Shown: in pieces, positions 15,151-21,844 of the stretch
Position numbering within the stretch: the stretch's first letter is position 1
Layout: each line of letters starts with the position of its first letter
Assembly (NCBI GenBank): GCA_021647375.1
Contig: JAKIUV010000025.1
Span: forward strand, 1-29,744
Direction: 5' to 3'
Length of the DNA: 29,744 nucleotides
DNA from: Robiginitomaculum sp.
GTDB lineage: Bacteria > Pseudomonadota > Alphaproteobacteria > Caulobacterales > Maricaulaceae
Translations under genes and position numbers: made by a program
Notes under the pieces: model-generated
What the model was told of the DNA's origin: nothing
The model's database searches: none
What the model saw: the letters and a program-made list of their open reading frames with translations, nothing else

Positions 15151-16826
15151 TACAGCACGCCTTTGGTGGAGGCTATGTCCGTGCCTTCACGCTTAAACGC
15201 AGGTGCCAACGCGCGGCCTACCCCCTTGAAACAGGCTTCTATCATATGGTGGGTGTTATCGCCCTCCACGTCAATTTGTATGGACGCGCCCAAGGTCTGG
15301 GACAGGCTTTCAAAGAAATGCGGACACATTTCGGCGGGAAAATCGCCAGCGTGGTCGGTCGGGAATACGCCCTTGAACGTCATGGAGGGGCGTCCTGATA
15401 AATCAATAGCGACCTGCGCTTGGGTTTCGTCCATAGGCATAAGCAGGGGCTTCAGAAGCGGCATCATAGTAAAGCCAAACCGCCCTGCGCCCGCCTTGTC
15501 GCCAAGAGCGCCGGACAGCGCCGTGCCGAGCGCAAGTGCGCAGTCTTCTATGGTGTGGTGGGCGTCTATTTCCAAATCCCCTTGGCATGATAGCACGAGG
15601 CCAAAACCGCCGTGTTTTGCCAAAGCTTCGAGCATATGGTCATAAAACCCGATACCCGTATCAATCTTTGTTCCTGCCGCATCGTCCAGATTAACCCGCA
15701 CGGCTATGTCGGTTTCTTTGGTTTTGCGGTGGGCTTCAGCGGTGCGGGCGGGGCGTACCGCTTTGACCTCAATAGCAAAGGCGGACAGCGCAATATCGTT
15801 TTCCTGCGGACTGCCAATACTGATGCGCATTTTACCGGGCAGAGTTTGGCGAAAATCGCGTATCTTGACTTGGTAACGGCCAAGGGCGCGCAACAAGGCT
15901 TCGTCCTCAACAATATCCAACAACAGGAAATTAGCCTCGGACGGATAAATTTTTGTGACATAGGGTGATGCGCTCAAAGCAGTGGCCATACGTGTCCGCT
16001 CGCTCTTCCATAGCTTAAGCCTAGCATCATGAATTGGCATGGCCGCAGGGGTAAGCGCATCCATCACCGCTTGTTCCACAGGGCGCGCAATTGGATAAGG
16101 CGGCAAGACTTTCAGCATAAGGTTAATGATGCGCGGGTCGGCAATAGCCACGCCCATCCTTACGCCCGCCAATGAGTAGGCTTTGGACAATGTGCGTAAG
16201 ACAACGAGGTTTGGGTATTTCTCAATCTGGCAAGCGAAACTATCCGCGCCGGAAAATTCTGCGTAAGCTTCGTCGATCACAATCAAGATTTCTGGAAATT
16301 CTTGGCATAAATCCGTAACGATATTAGGCGCAATAACATTCCCGGTCGGATTATTGGGCGAACATAGGAATACAATTTTTAGCCCCCTGCCCGCACTGCG
16401 CATTTCCGCCGCAATCAAATCACCGTCATAGGAAAAATCTGCGCGCAGAGGTGCCAGAAGTGTTTGCGCACCTTGAATTGCGGCGCAAGCCTCGAAATAG
16501 CCGAATGTCGGCGGGCAGGTCAGGATACTATCTTGGCCTGCCTCGCAAAATGTGCGTAGCAGAATTTCGATAGCTTCGTCAGCCCCCCGCCCCGCCATAA
16601 TTTGTGCAGGCCTTACGCCATATAAATCGGCCAATCGCGCAATCAAGGCGGCGGGCTGTTGCTCTGGATAGCGGTTAAATCCGCCCGTCTGTGTTACAGG
16701 CGGCGGCGCCCAAGGGGATTCGTTAGCGTCGAGATGCAAAGCATTAGTCGCTCCGCCGCGCGCGCTATAGGGCTTGAACCCAAGCACCGCCTTGCGGGCA
16801 ATATTATCTGGCCATGTCTTGCTCAT
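15150..16826 (-). CDS. hisCB: HisC-HisB fusion: histidinol-phosphate aminotransferase / imidazoleglycerol-phosphate dehydratase
   Basis: One uninterrupted 558-residue frame carries two histidine enzymes. Residues 1 to about 355 are HisC, a fold-type I PLP aminotransferase: HLDANESPW (31-39), CSPNNPTGNV (155-164), DEAYAEF (185-191), the PLP Lys215 in RTLSKAYSLAG, and MRISIG (333-338). From Arg361 (RTAEAHRKTKETDI, the normal HisB N-terminus) to 558 is a complete imidazoleglycerol-phosphate dehydratase: GFYDHMLEALAKHGGF with His397 and His405, the first HHxxE metal motif His423/His424/Glu427, DHAGDFPAEMCPHFFESL, and the second HHxxE at His526/His527/Glu530. There is no Met between the HisC end and the HisB start, and no linker phosphatase domain, unlike the enteric HisN-HisB. 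It catalyses steps 7 and 8 but should lack histidinol-phosphatase activity. It overlaps hisD by 4 nt and hisH by 1 nt. Confidence 0.93.
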   Translation of the reverse strand: MSKTWPDNIARKAVLGFKPYSARGGATNALHLDANESPWAPPPVTQTGGFNRYPEQQPAALIARLADLYGVRPAQIMAGRGADEAIEILLRTFCEAGQDSILTCPPTFGYFEACAAIQGAQTLLAPLRADFSYDGDLIAAEMRSAGRGLKIVFLCSPNNPTGNVIAPNIVTDLCQEFPEILIVIDEAYAEFSGADSFACQIEKYPNLVVLRTLSKAYSLAGVRMGVAIADPRIINLMLKVLPPYPIARPVEQAVMDALTPAAMPIHDARLKLWKSERTRMATALSASPYVTKIYPSEANFLLLDIVEDEALLRALGRYQVKIRDFRQTLPGKMRISIGSPQENDIALSAFAIEVKAVRPARTAEAHRKTKETDIAVRVNLDDAAGTKIDTGIGFYDHMLEALAKHGGFGLVLSCQGDLEIDAHHTIEDCALALGTALSGALGDKAGAGRFGFTMMPLLKPLLMPMDETQAQVAIDLSGRPSMTFKGVFPTDHAGDFPAEMCPHFFESLSQTLGASIQIDVEGDNTHHMIEACFKGVGRALAPAFKREGTDIASTKGVL

Positions 16827-18133
16827 GTGCTGGCTCCGCTCTTTAAACGCAGGCTAATAGCCCGTCTATGGGCTTCAAGCCCTTCCATGCTGGCCAACCG
16901 TTCTACGCACGGGCCAATGTTTTCCAGCCCTTTGCGGGTCAACGTTTGCACGCTAATGAACTTCATAAAACTCTCGGTGCCGACACCGCTAAAACTACGC
17001 GCCGCGCCGTAAGTCGGCAAAGTGTGGTTGGTGCCGCTAGCATAATCGCCCACCGCTTCTGGTGTCCACGGCCCTAGAAATACAGAGCCTGCATTGCGGA
17101 TTTCTGGTAATATTTCTTCCGGGTTTTGCATCTGCACGATTAAATGCTCTGGCGCATAATCATTGGCTATTTCAATCATTGTATCTCGCTCAGGGGCAAT
17201 TAAAATATATCCATTCGTAAGCGCCTGCACCGCAATATCTTTGCGCGGCAAGCTTTCAAGCTGGCTTGCTATTTCTAACGCCAACGCACGGGAAAATTCT
17301 TGTGAGGCGCACACACATATCACTTGCGCCAATGGGTCATGTTCGGCTTGGCTGAGTAAGTCGGACGCGACGAAAACTGGATTAGCCTGATCGTCCGCCA
17401 ACACCATAACCTCGCTGGGGCCTGCGGGCAGATCGATCGCGGAGCCGCCCATTTCCGTGGAGATTTGCGCCTTGGCCTGCGCCACATAGGCATTGCCGGG
17501 GCCAAAGATTTTTGCACATTTAGGGATGGTCTGGGTGCCGTAACCAAGCGCCGCAATCGCCTGCGCCCCGCCGCCAATATAAAGGTTATTGAGGCCGCAC
17601 AAATAGGCCGCCGCTAAAATATTGCTGTTCACCTTGCCGTCCTTGCCTGGCGGCGTAATGGCGACAAGTTTCTGCACACCAGCGATTTTTGCGGGTATCG
17701 CCAACATCAGCAAAGTGGAGACCAAGGGGGCGCTCCCGCCCGGAATATATAGCCCCGCACTATCAATAGGGCGCGGTTCGCGGCGGCACATCACGCCGGG
17801 CATAGTCTCGACTTCAAAAGCTTTGGGGAGCTGGGCCTTGTGAAAAACCTCGATATTGGCCTTGGCGGTTTGTAGTGCGGCTTTATCGGGCGCCGCTAGC
17901 GCGTCCCACGCGGCTTTCATATCCGCTTGCGGGACTTTTAAATCTGTAATGTCCACCCCGTCAAACCGTTTGGTATAGGCACGTAGAGCCGCGTCCCCGT
18001 CCGCGCGCACCGCTTTTAAAACGCTATTAACGCTGTGTATGAGCCGATCGCCGGCAGCTGCGCTTGGCCGGGTCAAGACCGATTGCTGGCTCTTAGTGTC
18101 CAGATTATCCCATATAACAATCCGCATCATCAA
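16823..18133 (-). CDS. hisD: histidinol dehydrogenase HisD
   Basis: Zn-dependent, NAD-linked enzyme catalysing the last two steps, histidinol to histidine; 436 residues, usual length. Motifs: GLYIPGGSAPLVST, FGPGNAYVAQAK, IDLPAGPSEVMVLAD, LSQAEHDPLAQ (Gln and His Zn ligands), NDYAPEHLIVQ (Glu-His catalytic pair), YASGTNHTLPTYG, and EAHRRAISLR near the C-terminus (His Zn ligand). Three consecutive Met codons are possible starts. It overlaps hisG by 4 nt and the hisC::hisB fusion by 4 nt. Confidence 0.97.
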   Translation of the reverse strand: MMMRIVIWDNLDTKSQQSVLTRPSAAAGDRLIHSVNSVLKAVRADGDAALRAYTKRFDGVDITDLKVPQADMKAAWDALAAPDKAALQTAKANIEVFHKAQLPKAFEVETMPGVMCRREPRPIDSAGLYIPGGSAPLVSTLLMLAIPAKIAGVQKLVAITPPGKDGKVNSNILAAAYLCGLNNLYIGGGAQAIAALGYGTQTIPKCAKIFGPGNAYVAQAKAQISTEMGGSAIDLPAGPSEVMVLADDQANPVFVASDLLSQAEHDPLAQVICVCASQEFSRALALEIASQLESLPRKDIAVQALTNGYILIAPERDTMIEIANDYAPEHLIVQMQNPEEILPEIRNAGSVFLGPWTPEAVGDYASGTNHTLPTYGAARSFSGVGTESFMKFISVQTLTRKGLENIGPCVERLASMEGLEAHRRAISLRLKSGAST

Positions 18134-19011
18134 CTCATCATTTTTTCAATAGGCAAAACAAGAATAGAGCGTGCGCCGTTTTCTTTTAATGCCTCCAAAG
18201 TTTCCCAAAATACGGCTTCGGTACACACGGCCTGCATGGCCACCAAATCGTCGTCCGTGCCAAGGGGAATTATGGTCGGCGCATCCGAACCCGGTAAGAT
18301 TTTAGAAATAGCCGCAATCTGGCTACGCGGTGCATTGAGCATAATATATTTGGAGCCTTGCGAGCGGATTACCCCGTCAATGCGGCTCAGCAGACGATCA
18401 TATATGTCTTGTTTTTCGCGTCCTAAGTCCGCGCTGGATTTAATCAAGACCGCTTCGCTTTCCAATATAGTCTCGAAAGCTCTCAAACCATTGGCCTCTA
18501 ATGTAGCGCCAGACGAAACCAGGTCGCAAATAGCATCGGCGATATTGATGCGCGGCGCTAGCTCTACCGCGCCTTTCATTTCCGTACACTGGGCGTCGAT
18601 GTTATTGTTTTTTAAATAGGCGGTTAAAATCCCCGGATAGCTCGTGGCTATTTTCCGGTCATTTAGATCTTTGAGGGTCTGAATAGGGCCGTTTTCATCT
18701 GCGGCTAAACAAAGGTTACAGCGCGAAAACCCTAGGCGGCGGATAATTTCAACCCCCGCGATACTAGCGGTCAACTTTTCTTCCGCAAAAACATTCTCAC
18801 CAACAAGGCCAATATCACTGGCACCATTGGCGACAAAGTTAGGAATATCATCATCACGCACCAACAGCAAATCAATAGGCAAGTTCTTGACCCGCGCCAG
18901 AAGCCCGTCGCCGCGCACGGAAAATTTCAGCCCGCACTTTTTCAGCATGGCAAAGCTTTCATCAGCCAGCCGGCCCTTTTTCTGCACAGCAATGCGTAAT
19001 CTACCGCTCAT
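18130..19011 (-). CDS. hisG: ATP phosphoribosyltransferase, long form HisG
   Basis: First and feedback-regulated enzyme of histidine synthesis (ATP + PRPP to PR-ATP). At 293 residues this is the long form, with a C-terminal ACT-like regulatory domain (about 220-293, ending ARSILVLPIEKMMS), so it needs no HisZ subunit. Motifs: LRIAVQKKGRLADES, VRDDDIPNFVANGASDIGL, and the PRPP loop ADAICDLVSSGATLEANGL. The sequence pattern closely follows enteric HisG, whereas many alphaproteobacteria carry the short HisG/HisZ pair. It starts directly after the regulator stop (TAAATG). Confidence 0.97.
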   Translation of the reverse strand: MSGRLRIAVQKKGRLADESFAMLKKCGLKFSVRGDGLLARVKNLPIDLLLVRDDDIPNFVANGASDIGLVGENVFAEEKLTASIAGVEIIRRLGFSRCNLCLAADENGPIQTLKDLNDRKIATSYPGILTAYLKNNNIDAQCTEMKGAVELAPRINIADAICDLVSSGATLEANGLRAFETILESEAVLIKSSADLGREKQDIYDRLLSRIDGVIRSQGSKYIMLNAPRSQIAAISKILPGSDAPTIIPLGTDDDLVAMQAVCTEAVFWETLEALKENGARSILVLPIEKMMS

Positions 19012-19311
19012 TTACGCCTCCTGCGTTCTATCAAGAATAGCGCGGTAGCCTTGGTGCGGCTCTTCATTTAAAAACCGCGCCACCCGGCCAATCGTCGTGG
19101 TGCTAACACCCGTTTGCGCATTTATGTCCCGGTATGACAATTCGCCCTTATCGAGCAATATAGCCACATGCCAACGCTCGGACAGGGCCCGCAGTTCTGC
19201 GGGTGTACATAAATCAACTAAAAATCGTTCAAGCTCTGCCGCATCTTTGGCGGCAAAAAGTGCTTCGGCCAATTGCTTACGGCGGCGTAAATTTTGCTTT
19301 TGTATAGACAT
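19012..19311 (-). CDS. TrpR-family (YerC/YecD-type) repressor heading the his operon, HisR-like
   Basis: A 99-residue DNA-binding protein of the TrpR/YerC superfamily. After a helical dimerisation region (ERFLVDLCTPAELRALSERWHVA, broken here only by description) comes a helix-turn-helix LSYRDINAQTGVSTTTIGRV (about 57-76), followed by ARFLN. This HTH pattern, S-x-R-D-[I/V]-x-x-x-[T]-G-[V/A]-S-[T], is characteristic. It is the first gene of the operon and is immediately followed by hisG, so it is very likely a histidine-biosynthesis repressor. The ribosome site is weak. A TrpR-like palindrome lies 26-43 nt upstream of the start, which predicts autoregulation of the whole operon. Confidence 0.9.
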   Translation of the reverse strand: MSIQKQNLRRRKQLAEALFAAKDAAELERFLVDLCTPAELRALSERWHVAILLDKGELSYRDINAQTGVSTTTIGRVARFLNEEPHQGYRAILDRTQEA

Positions 19312-19336
19312 ATTTTAAATAATCCATCAGTTCACT

Positions 19337-19354
19337 GTATTAACACGCTAGTAC
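19337..19354. promoter_or_regulatory. putative operator for the TrpR-family his regulator
   Basis: GTATTAACACGCTAGTAC is an imperfect palindrome: 12 of 18 positions are symmetric, giving arms GTAYTARC and GYTARTAC. The right arm CTAGTAC is identical to the half-site of the known E. coli TrpR operator. It lies 26-43 nt upstream of the regulator start, where it could block the his promoter. The site is seen directly; the binding protein is inferred. Confidence 0.6.
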
Positions 19355-19425
19355 ACCACCACATGCGCAACGCAAGAGGAAATACACGAAAACCAATTTA
19401 TTTCTGAGTTTAGAACAAACTTCGT

Positions 19426-19549
19426 TTAGAGTATTTTTCTTTGAAGTGGAGTACCCCTCTTCTTTCCTCCGTTTTCATGGGGGAAGTCCCCCTTGGGGGA
19501 AAACGGAGGAAAGAGTAATAAACACACTTGACCATAATGCATACTCTAA
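19426..19549. repeat. MITE-like nested inverted repeat
   Basis: Outer ends TTAGAGTAT (19426-19434) and ATACTCTAA (19541-19549) are perfect inverted repeats. Inside, CTTTCCTCCGTTTTC (19462-19476) pairs perfectly with GAAAACGGAGGAAAG (19499-19513), and the 22-nt loop contains a further GGGGGA/TCCCCC pairing possibility. No coding potential is seen. It lies between the his operon control region and the convergent end of transcription from the phosphoribosyltransferase. Part of it (TTCCTCCG...GGGGGAAGT) recurs at 20849-20873. Confidence 0.6.
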
Positions 19550-19586
19550 TTTTCCCAACCGCCATGTCCGCGCTTACCCCGCCCCT

Positions 19587-20165
19587 TTACCCAGCTCCTA
19601 GAGCTTTGCGCGCCAACGCATCCACCACCGGGCGGTGCGCTTTAATTTCGTCCGGGCTAAGGCCGTTCAGCTCGTGGGGCATGACCAGCCAATCATCGCT
19701 CTCGTGCAGTACATAATCAGGCACACGTCCTGTACGGTTGTGGCTTGGCTTGTACCACGGCACGGCAATGCGCACGTCGCTCGCCATATTGCGGCGCAAT
19801 TTGCGTTTCAAACGCTTAATCACTGCCTCAACACTGCGACCCGACGAATAGACATCGTCGACTATCAGGAGCGAATCGCCTGCATTGACCCGGTCAACCA
19901 AAAACCGCGTATTGTGAACGCGCGTTTGTTGTTTTGGCCCTTTGGGGTTATAAAACTCCATGCCTTTATATGAGGTGCGCACGGAAATATGGTTGGCTTT
20001 GACACCAACATAAGCTAGAAAATCATGGACAATAATCCCGACCGGCGTACCCCCGCGCCAGATACCGACTATGTAATCCGGACGAAAACCGCTTTCATAT
20101 ATTTTCACGGCCAGTCGGAAACTGTCTTCGAGATGTTCTTGCGAACCAATAAATCGTTTTTCCAT
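19587..20165 (-). CDS. phosphoribosyltransferase domain protein (hypoxanthine/xanthine PRTase-like), copy A
   Basis: Type I PRTase fold, 192 residues, COG2236-like. WRGGTPVGI (near 37) is the pyrophosphate loop, and the PRPP-binding motif is LLIVDDVYSSGRSVEAV (about 98-114), where the usual D-T-G is S-S-G. A conserved C-terminal tail reads AVPWYKP, then DDWLVMPHELNGLS. I start at 20165, where AGGAG and GAGGG precede the ATG. The frame extends 31 codons further, but those run across the divergent control region. It is a clear paralogue of the gene at 20276. The probable role is purine base salvage, substrate uncertain. Confidence 0.88.
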   Translation of the reverse strand: MEKRFIGSQEHLEDSFRLAVKIYESGFRPDYIVGIWRGGTPVGIIVHDFLAYVGVKANHISVRTSYKGMEFYNPKGPKQQTRVHNTRFLVDRVNAGDSLLIVDDVYSSGRSVEAVIKRLKRKLRRNMASDVRIAVPWYKPSHNRTGRVPDYVLHESDDWLVMPHELNGLSPDEIKAHRPVVDALARKALGAG

Positions 20166-20187
20166 AAGTCCCTCTCCTGAAACACAC

Positions 20188-20213
20188 TTACATTTTCCAG
20201 CCCTTGAATGTAA
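20188..20213. promoter_or_regulatory. 26-bp dyad between the divergent phosphoribosyltransferase genes
   Basis: TTACATT (20188-20194) and AATGTAA (20207-20213) form a perfect 7-bp inverted repeat with a 12-nt spacer, in the 110-nt gap between the two starts. A + strand promoter candidate, TTGATG (20218-20223), 17 nt, TATGAA (20241-20246), lies beside it. It could be a shared operator; this is inference. Confidence 0.4.
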
Positions 20214-20275
20214 AGCCTTGATGCGTAAAAAAATCTGCTTTATGAAACCCATACACATTTAAAACGGCGGAAACC

Positions 20276-20839
20276 ATGGTTGAAAAAGTTTATCTCGATT
20301 CCCAAGAACTGCTAGACGATAGTTATCGTCTCGGCGCAAAGGTTTTGGAAAGCGGGTTTCGCCCGAAATTCATTATCGCCCTTTGGCGCGGCGGTACACC
20401 TATCGGTATCGCGGTGCAAGAATTTCTCGATTATTACGGCAATTGCAAATCCGACAATATCGCTATTCGCACATCCTCCTATCACGGCATAGCCGAGCGG
20501 CGTAACACCGTTGATATTTACGGCATGTCATATCTGTTGAAAAACCTCGGCCACAAAGATTCCGTGCTAATTGTTGATGATGTATTTGATACGGGCAATA
20601 CCATCAAAGCCGTCATTGACCAGCTTAAAGAACGCGCCCGCAAAAACGCGCCCCATGATATTCGTGTCGCTGTCCCCTATTACAAACCCGAAGCCAACCA
20701 GACCGACCGCGAACCGGAATATTATCTCTATACCACCGATAAATGGCTCAACTTTCCCTACTCTATCGAAGGCCTAAGCCGCGAAGAAATCCGCGACAAT
20801 ATTCCCGAAGTCTACGACATCATTAAAGCTGCGATATAG
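20276..20839 (+). CDS. phosphoribosyltransferase domain protein (hypoxanthine/xanthine PRTase-like), copy B
   Basis: A 187-residue type I PRTase, paralogous to the divergent gene ending at 19587. Both share the start pattern M-x-E-K-x-[YF]-x-x-SQE, ESGFRP and WRGGTP-[IV]-GI. Here the PRPP motif is the canonical SVLIVDDVFDTGNTIKAV (about 95-112). The C-terminal AVPYYKPEANQTDREPEYY and DKWLNFPYSIEGLS align with the copy A tail. Compared with copy A it has a longer, differently worded middle loop (SSYHGIAERRNTVDIYG against TSYKGMEFYNPKGPKQQ), the region that usually decides base specificity. Likely purine-base phosphoribosyltransferase; the substrate is unknown. Confidence 0.88.
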   Translation: MVEKVYLDSQELLDDSYRLGAKVLESGFRPKFIIALWRGGTPIGIAVQEFLDYYGNCKSDNIAIRTSSYHGIAERRNTVDIYGMSYLLKNLGHKDSVLIVDDVFDTGNTIKAVIDQLKERARKNAPHDIRVAVPYYKPEANQTDREPEYYLYTTDKWLNFPYSIEGLSREEIRDNIPEVYDIIKAAI

Positions 20840-20864
20840 TATCTCTCCTTCCTCCGCCTCTTGC

Positions 20865-21020
20865 GGGGGAAGTGGGCGCTTCTTAGCGCTCGATGGGGGC
20901 GCGCACCTCTTGTGCGCTTCTTAATTTGCGGCAATATTGACCACCAAAGAGACGCAAGAGCGTCTGCCCCCATCGCCTGCGCAAGAGCTACGGCACTTCC
21001 CCCATAAAAAATGGGGGAAG
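20865..21020. repeat. long imperfect palindrome plus terminal hairpin
   Basis: GGGGGAAGTG (20865-20874) pairs with CACTTCCCCC (20994-21003), and CGATGGGGGC (20891-20900) pairs with GCCCCCATCG (20966-20975), so two paired blocks are nested. The right end forms another 10-bp hairpin, CTTCCCCCAT (20996-21005) with ATGGGGGAAG (21011-21020) around an AAAAA loop. It fills most of the gap between copy B and the DUF4129-like gene, and I see no coding region in it. The G-rich arm resembles part of the repeat at 19463-19487. Confidence 0.6.
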
Positions 21021-21097
21021 GAAAAGGCAGGAAAGGGGAAGAAAAAGCAGGTGCTTTTACCATTGCAATACCCGCATTCGCACCTAAAGTACGCCAT

Positions 21098-21844
21098 ATG
21101 TTTGGTGTGAAACAAATTTTCGTTCTTTTTGTATTTATTTGTGGCTGTGTATTATCAACACACGCCCATGGGCAGGAAGTTGACATCAAAAAAGTAAACA
21201 TAAGCGAAAGCATTCTTGAACAAAAATTCAAATTTGAAATGCCGCCGGAATACCAGACCGAACTGCCCCAAGACAAAGCTCGGTTGGCACCTAAACCCAA
21301 AATAAAAAGAGACCCTTGGTTCAGCCTTGGGTTTTTAGGGCCCTTATTCCAGATTATATTCTACGGGCTACTCGCACTCGCCGTTGCCTATATTCTGTAC
21401 CTAATACTAGGTGCTGTAATCATCGCCAAGCGCAGCCATGTCAAAGCGGACAAGGCCGAAGACATACCCGACATTCCCGTCTATCAGCCCGACGCAGAAA
21501 CCGCGCGGGTTTTGATGGACGATGCGGACGGTTTGGCGGCGCAGGGCAAGTTTGCCGAAGCCGTGCATATACTTCTATTCCGCTCTATCCAGGACATCGA
21601 AGACAAGCGCCCGCACCATGTCAAACGCTCCTTGACCAGCCGCGAAATTGCCGGGCTTTCTATCCTCAGCCCTAAGGCCCGTGATGTGTTTTCGCAAATC
21701 GGTCAGTTGGTGGAAAATAGTTTCTTTGGCGGCAGGCCGCTCGGCGCAGAAGATTACGAACTTTCCAAGTCCGCCTATAAAGCCTTTGCGTTCGAAAATG
21801 TGGCCGCCGCTAAATCGGTGCGTTCGGCGAGATCGCGCCGATGA
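21098..21844 (+). CDS. DUF4129-like membrane protein of the MoxR locus
   Basis: A 248-residue protein. I choose the ATG at 21098 because it starts directly at a signal peptide (MFGVKQIFVLFVFICGCVLSTHAHG, broken near residue 25). The frame is open back to 21011, but that part is repeat-derived, charged sequence. A periplasmic stretch is followed by a strong membrane helix at about 85-110 (LFQIIFYGLLALAVAYILYL), then a cytoplasmic C-terminal domain with LMDDADGLAAQGKFAEAVHILLFRSI, broken here as LMDDADGLAAQGKF and AEAVHILLFRSI. This resembles the DUF4129 C-terminus, with SLTSREIAG beyond it. The ribosome site is weak. It overlaps the DUF4350 gene by 4 nt (ATGA). Role unknown. Confidence 0.75.
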   Translation: MFGVKQIFVLFVFICGCVLSTHAHGQEVDIKKVNISESILEQKFKFEMPPEYQTELPQDKARLAPKPKIKRDPWFSLGFLGPLFQIIFYGLLALAVAYILYLILGAVIIAKRSHVKADKAEDIPDIPVYQPDAETARVLMDDADGLAAQGKFAEAVHILLFRSIQDIEDKRPHHVKRSLTSREIAGLSILSPKARDVFSQIGQLVENSFFGGRPLGAEDYELSKSAYKAFAFENVAAAKSVRSARSRR

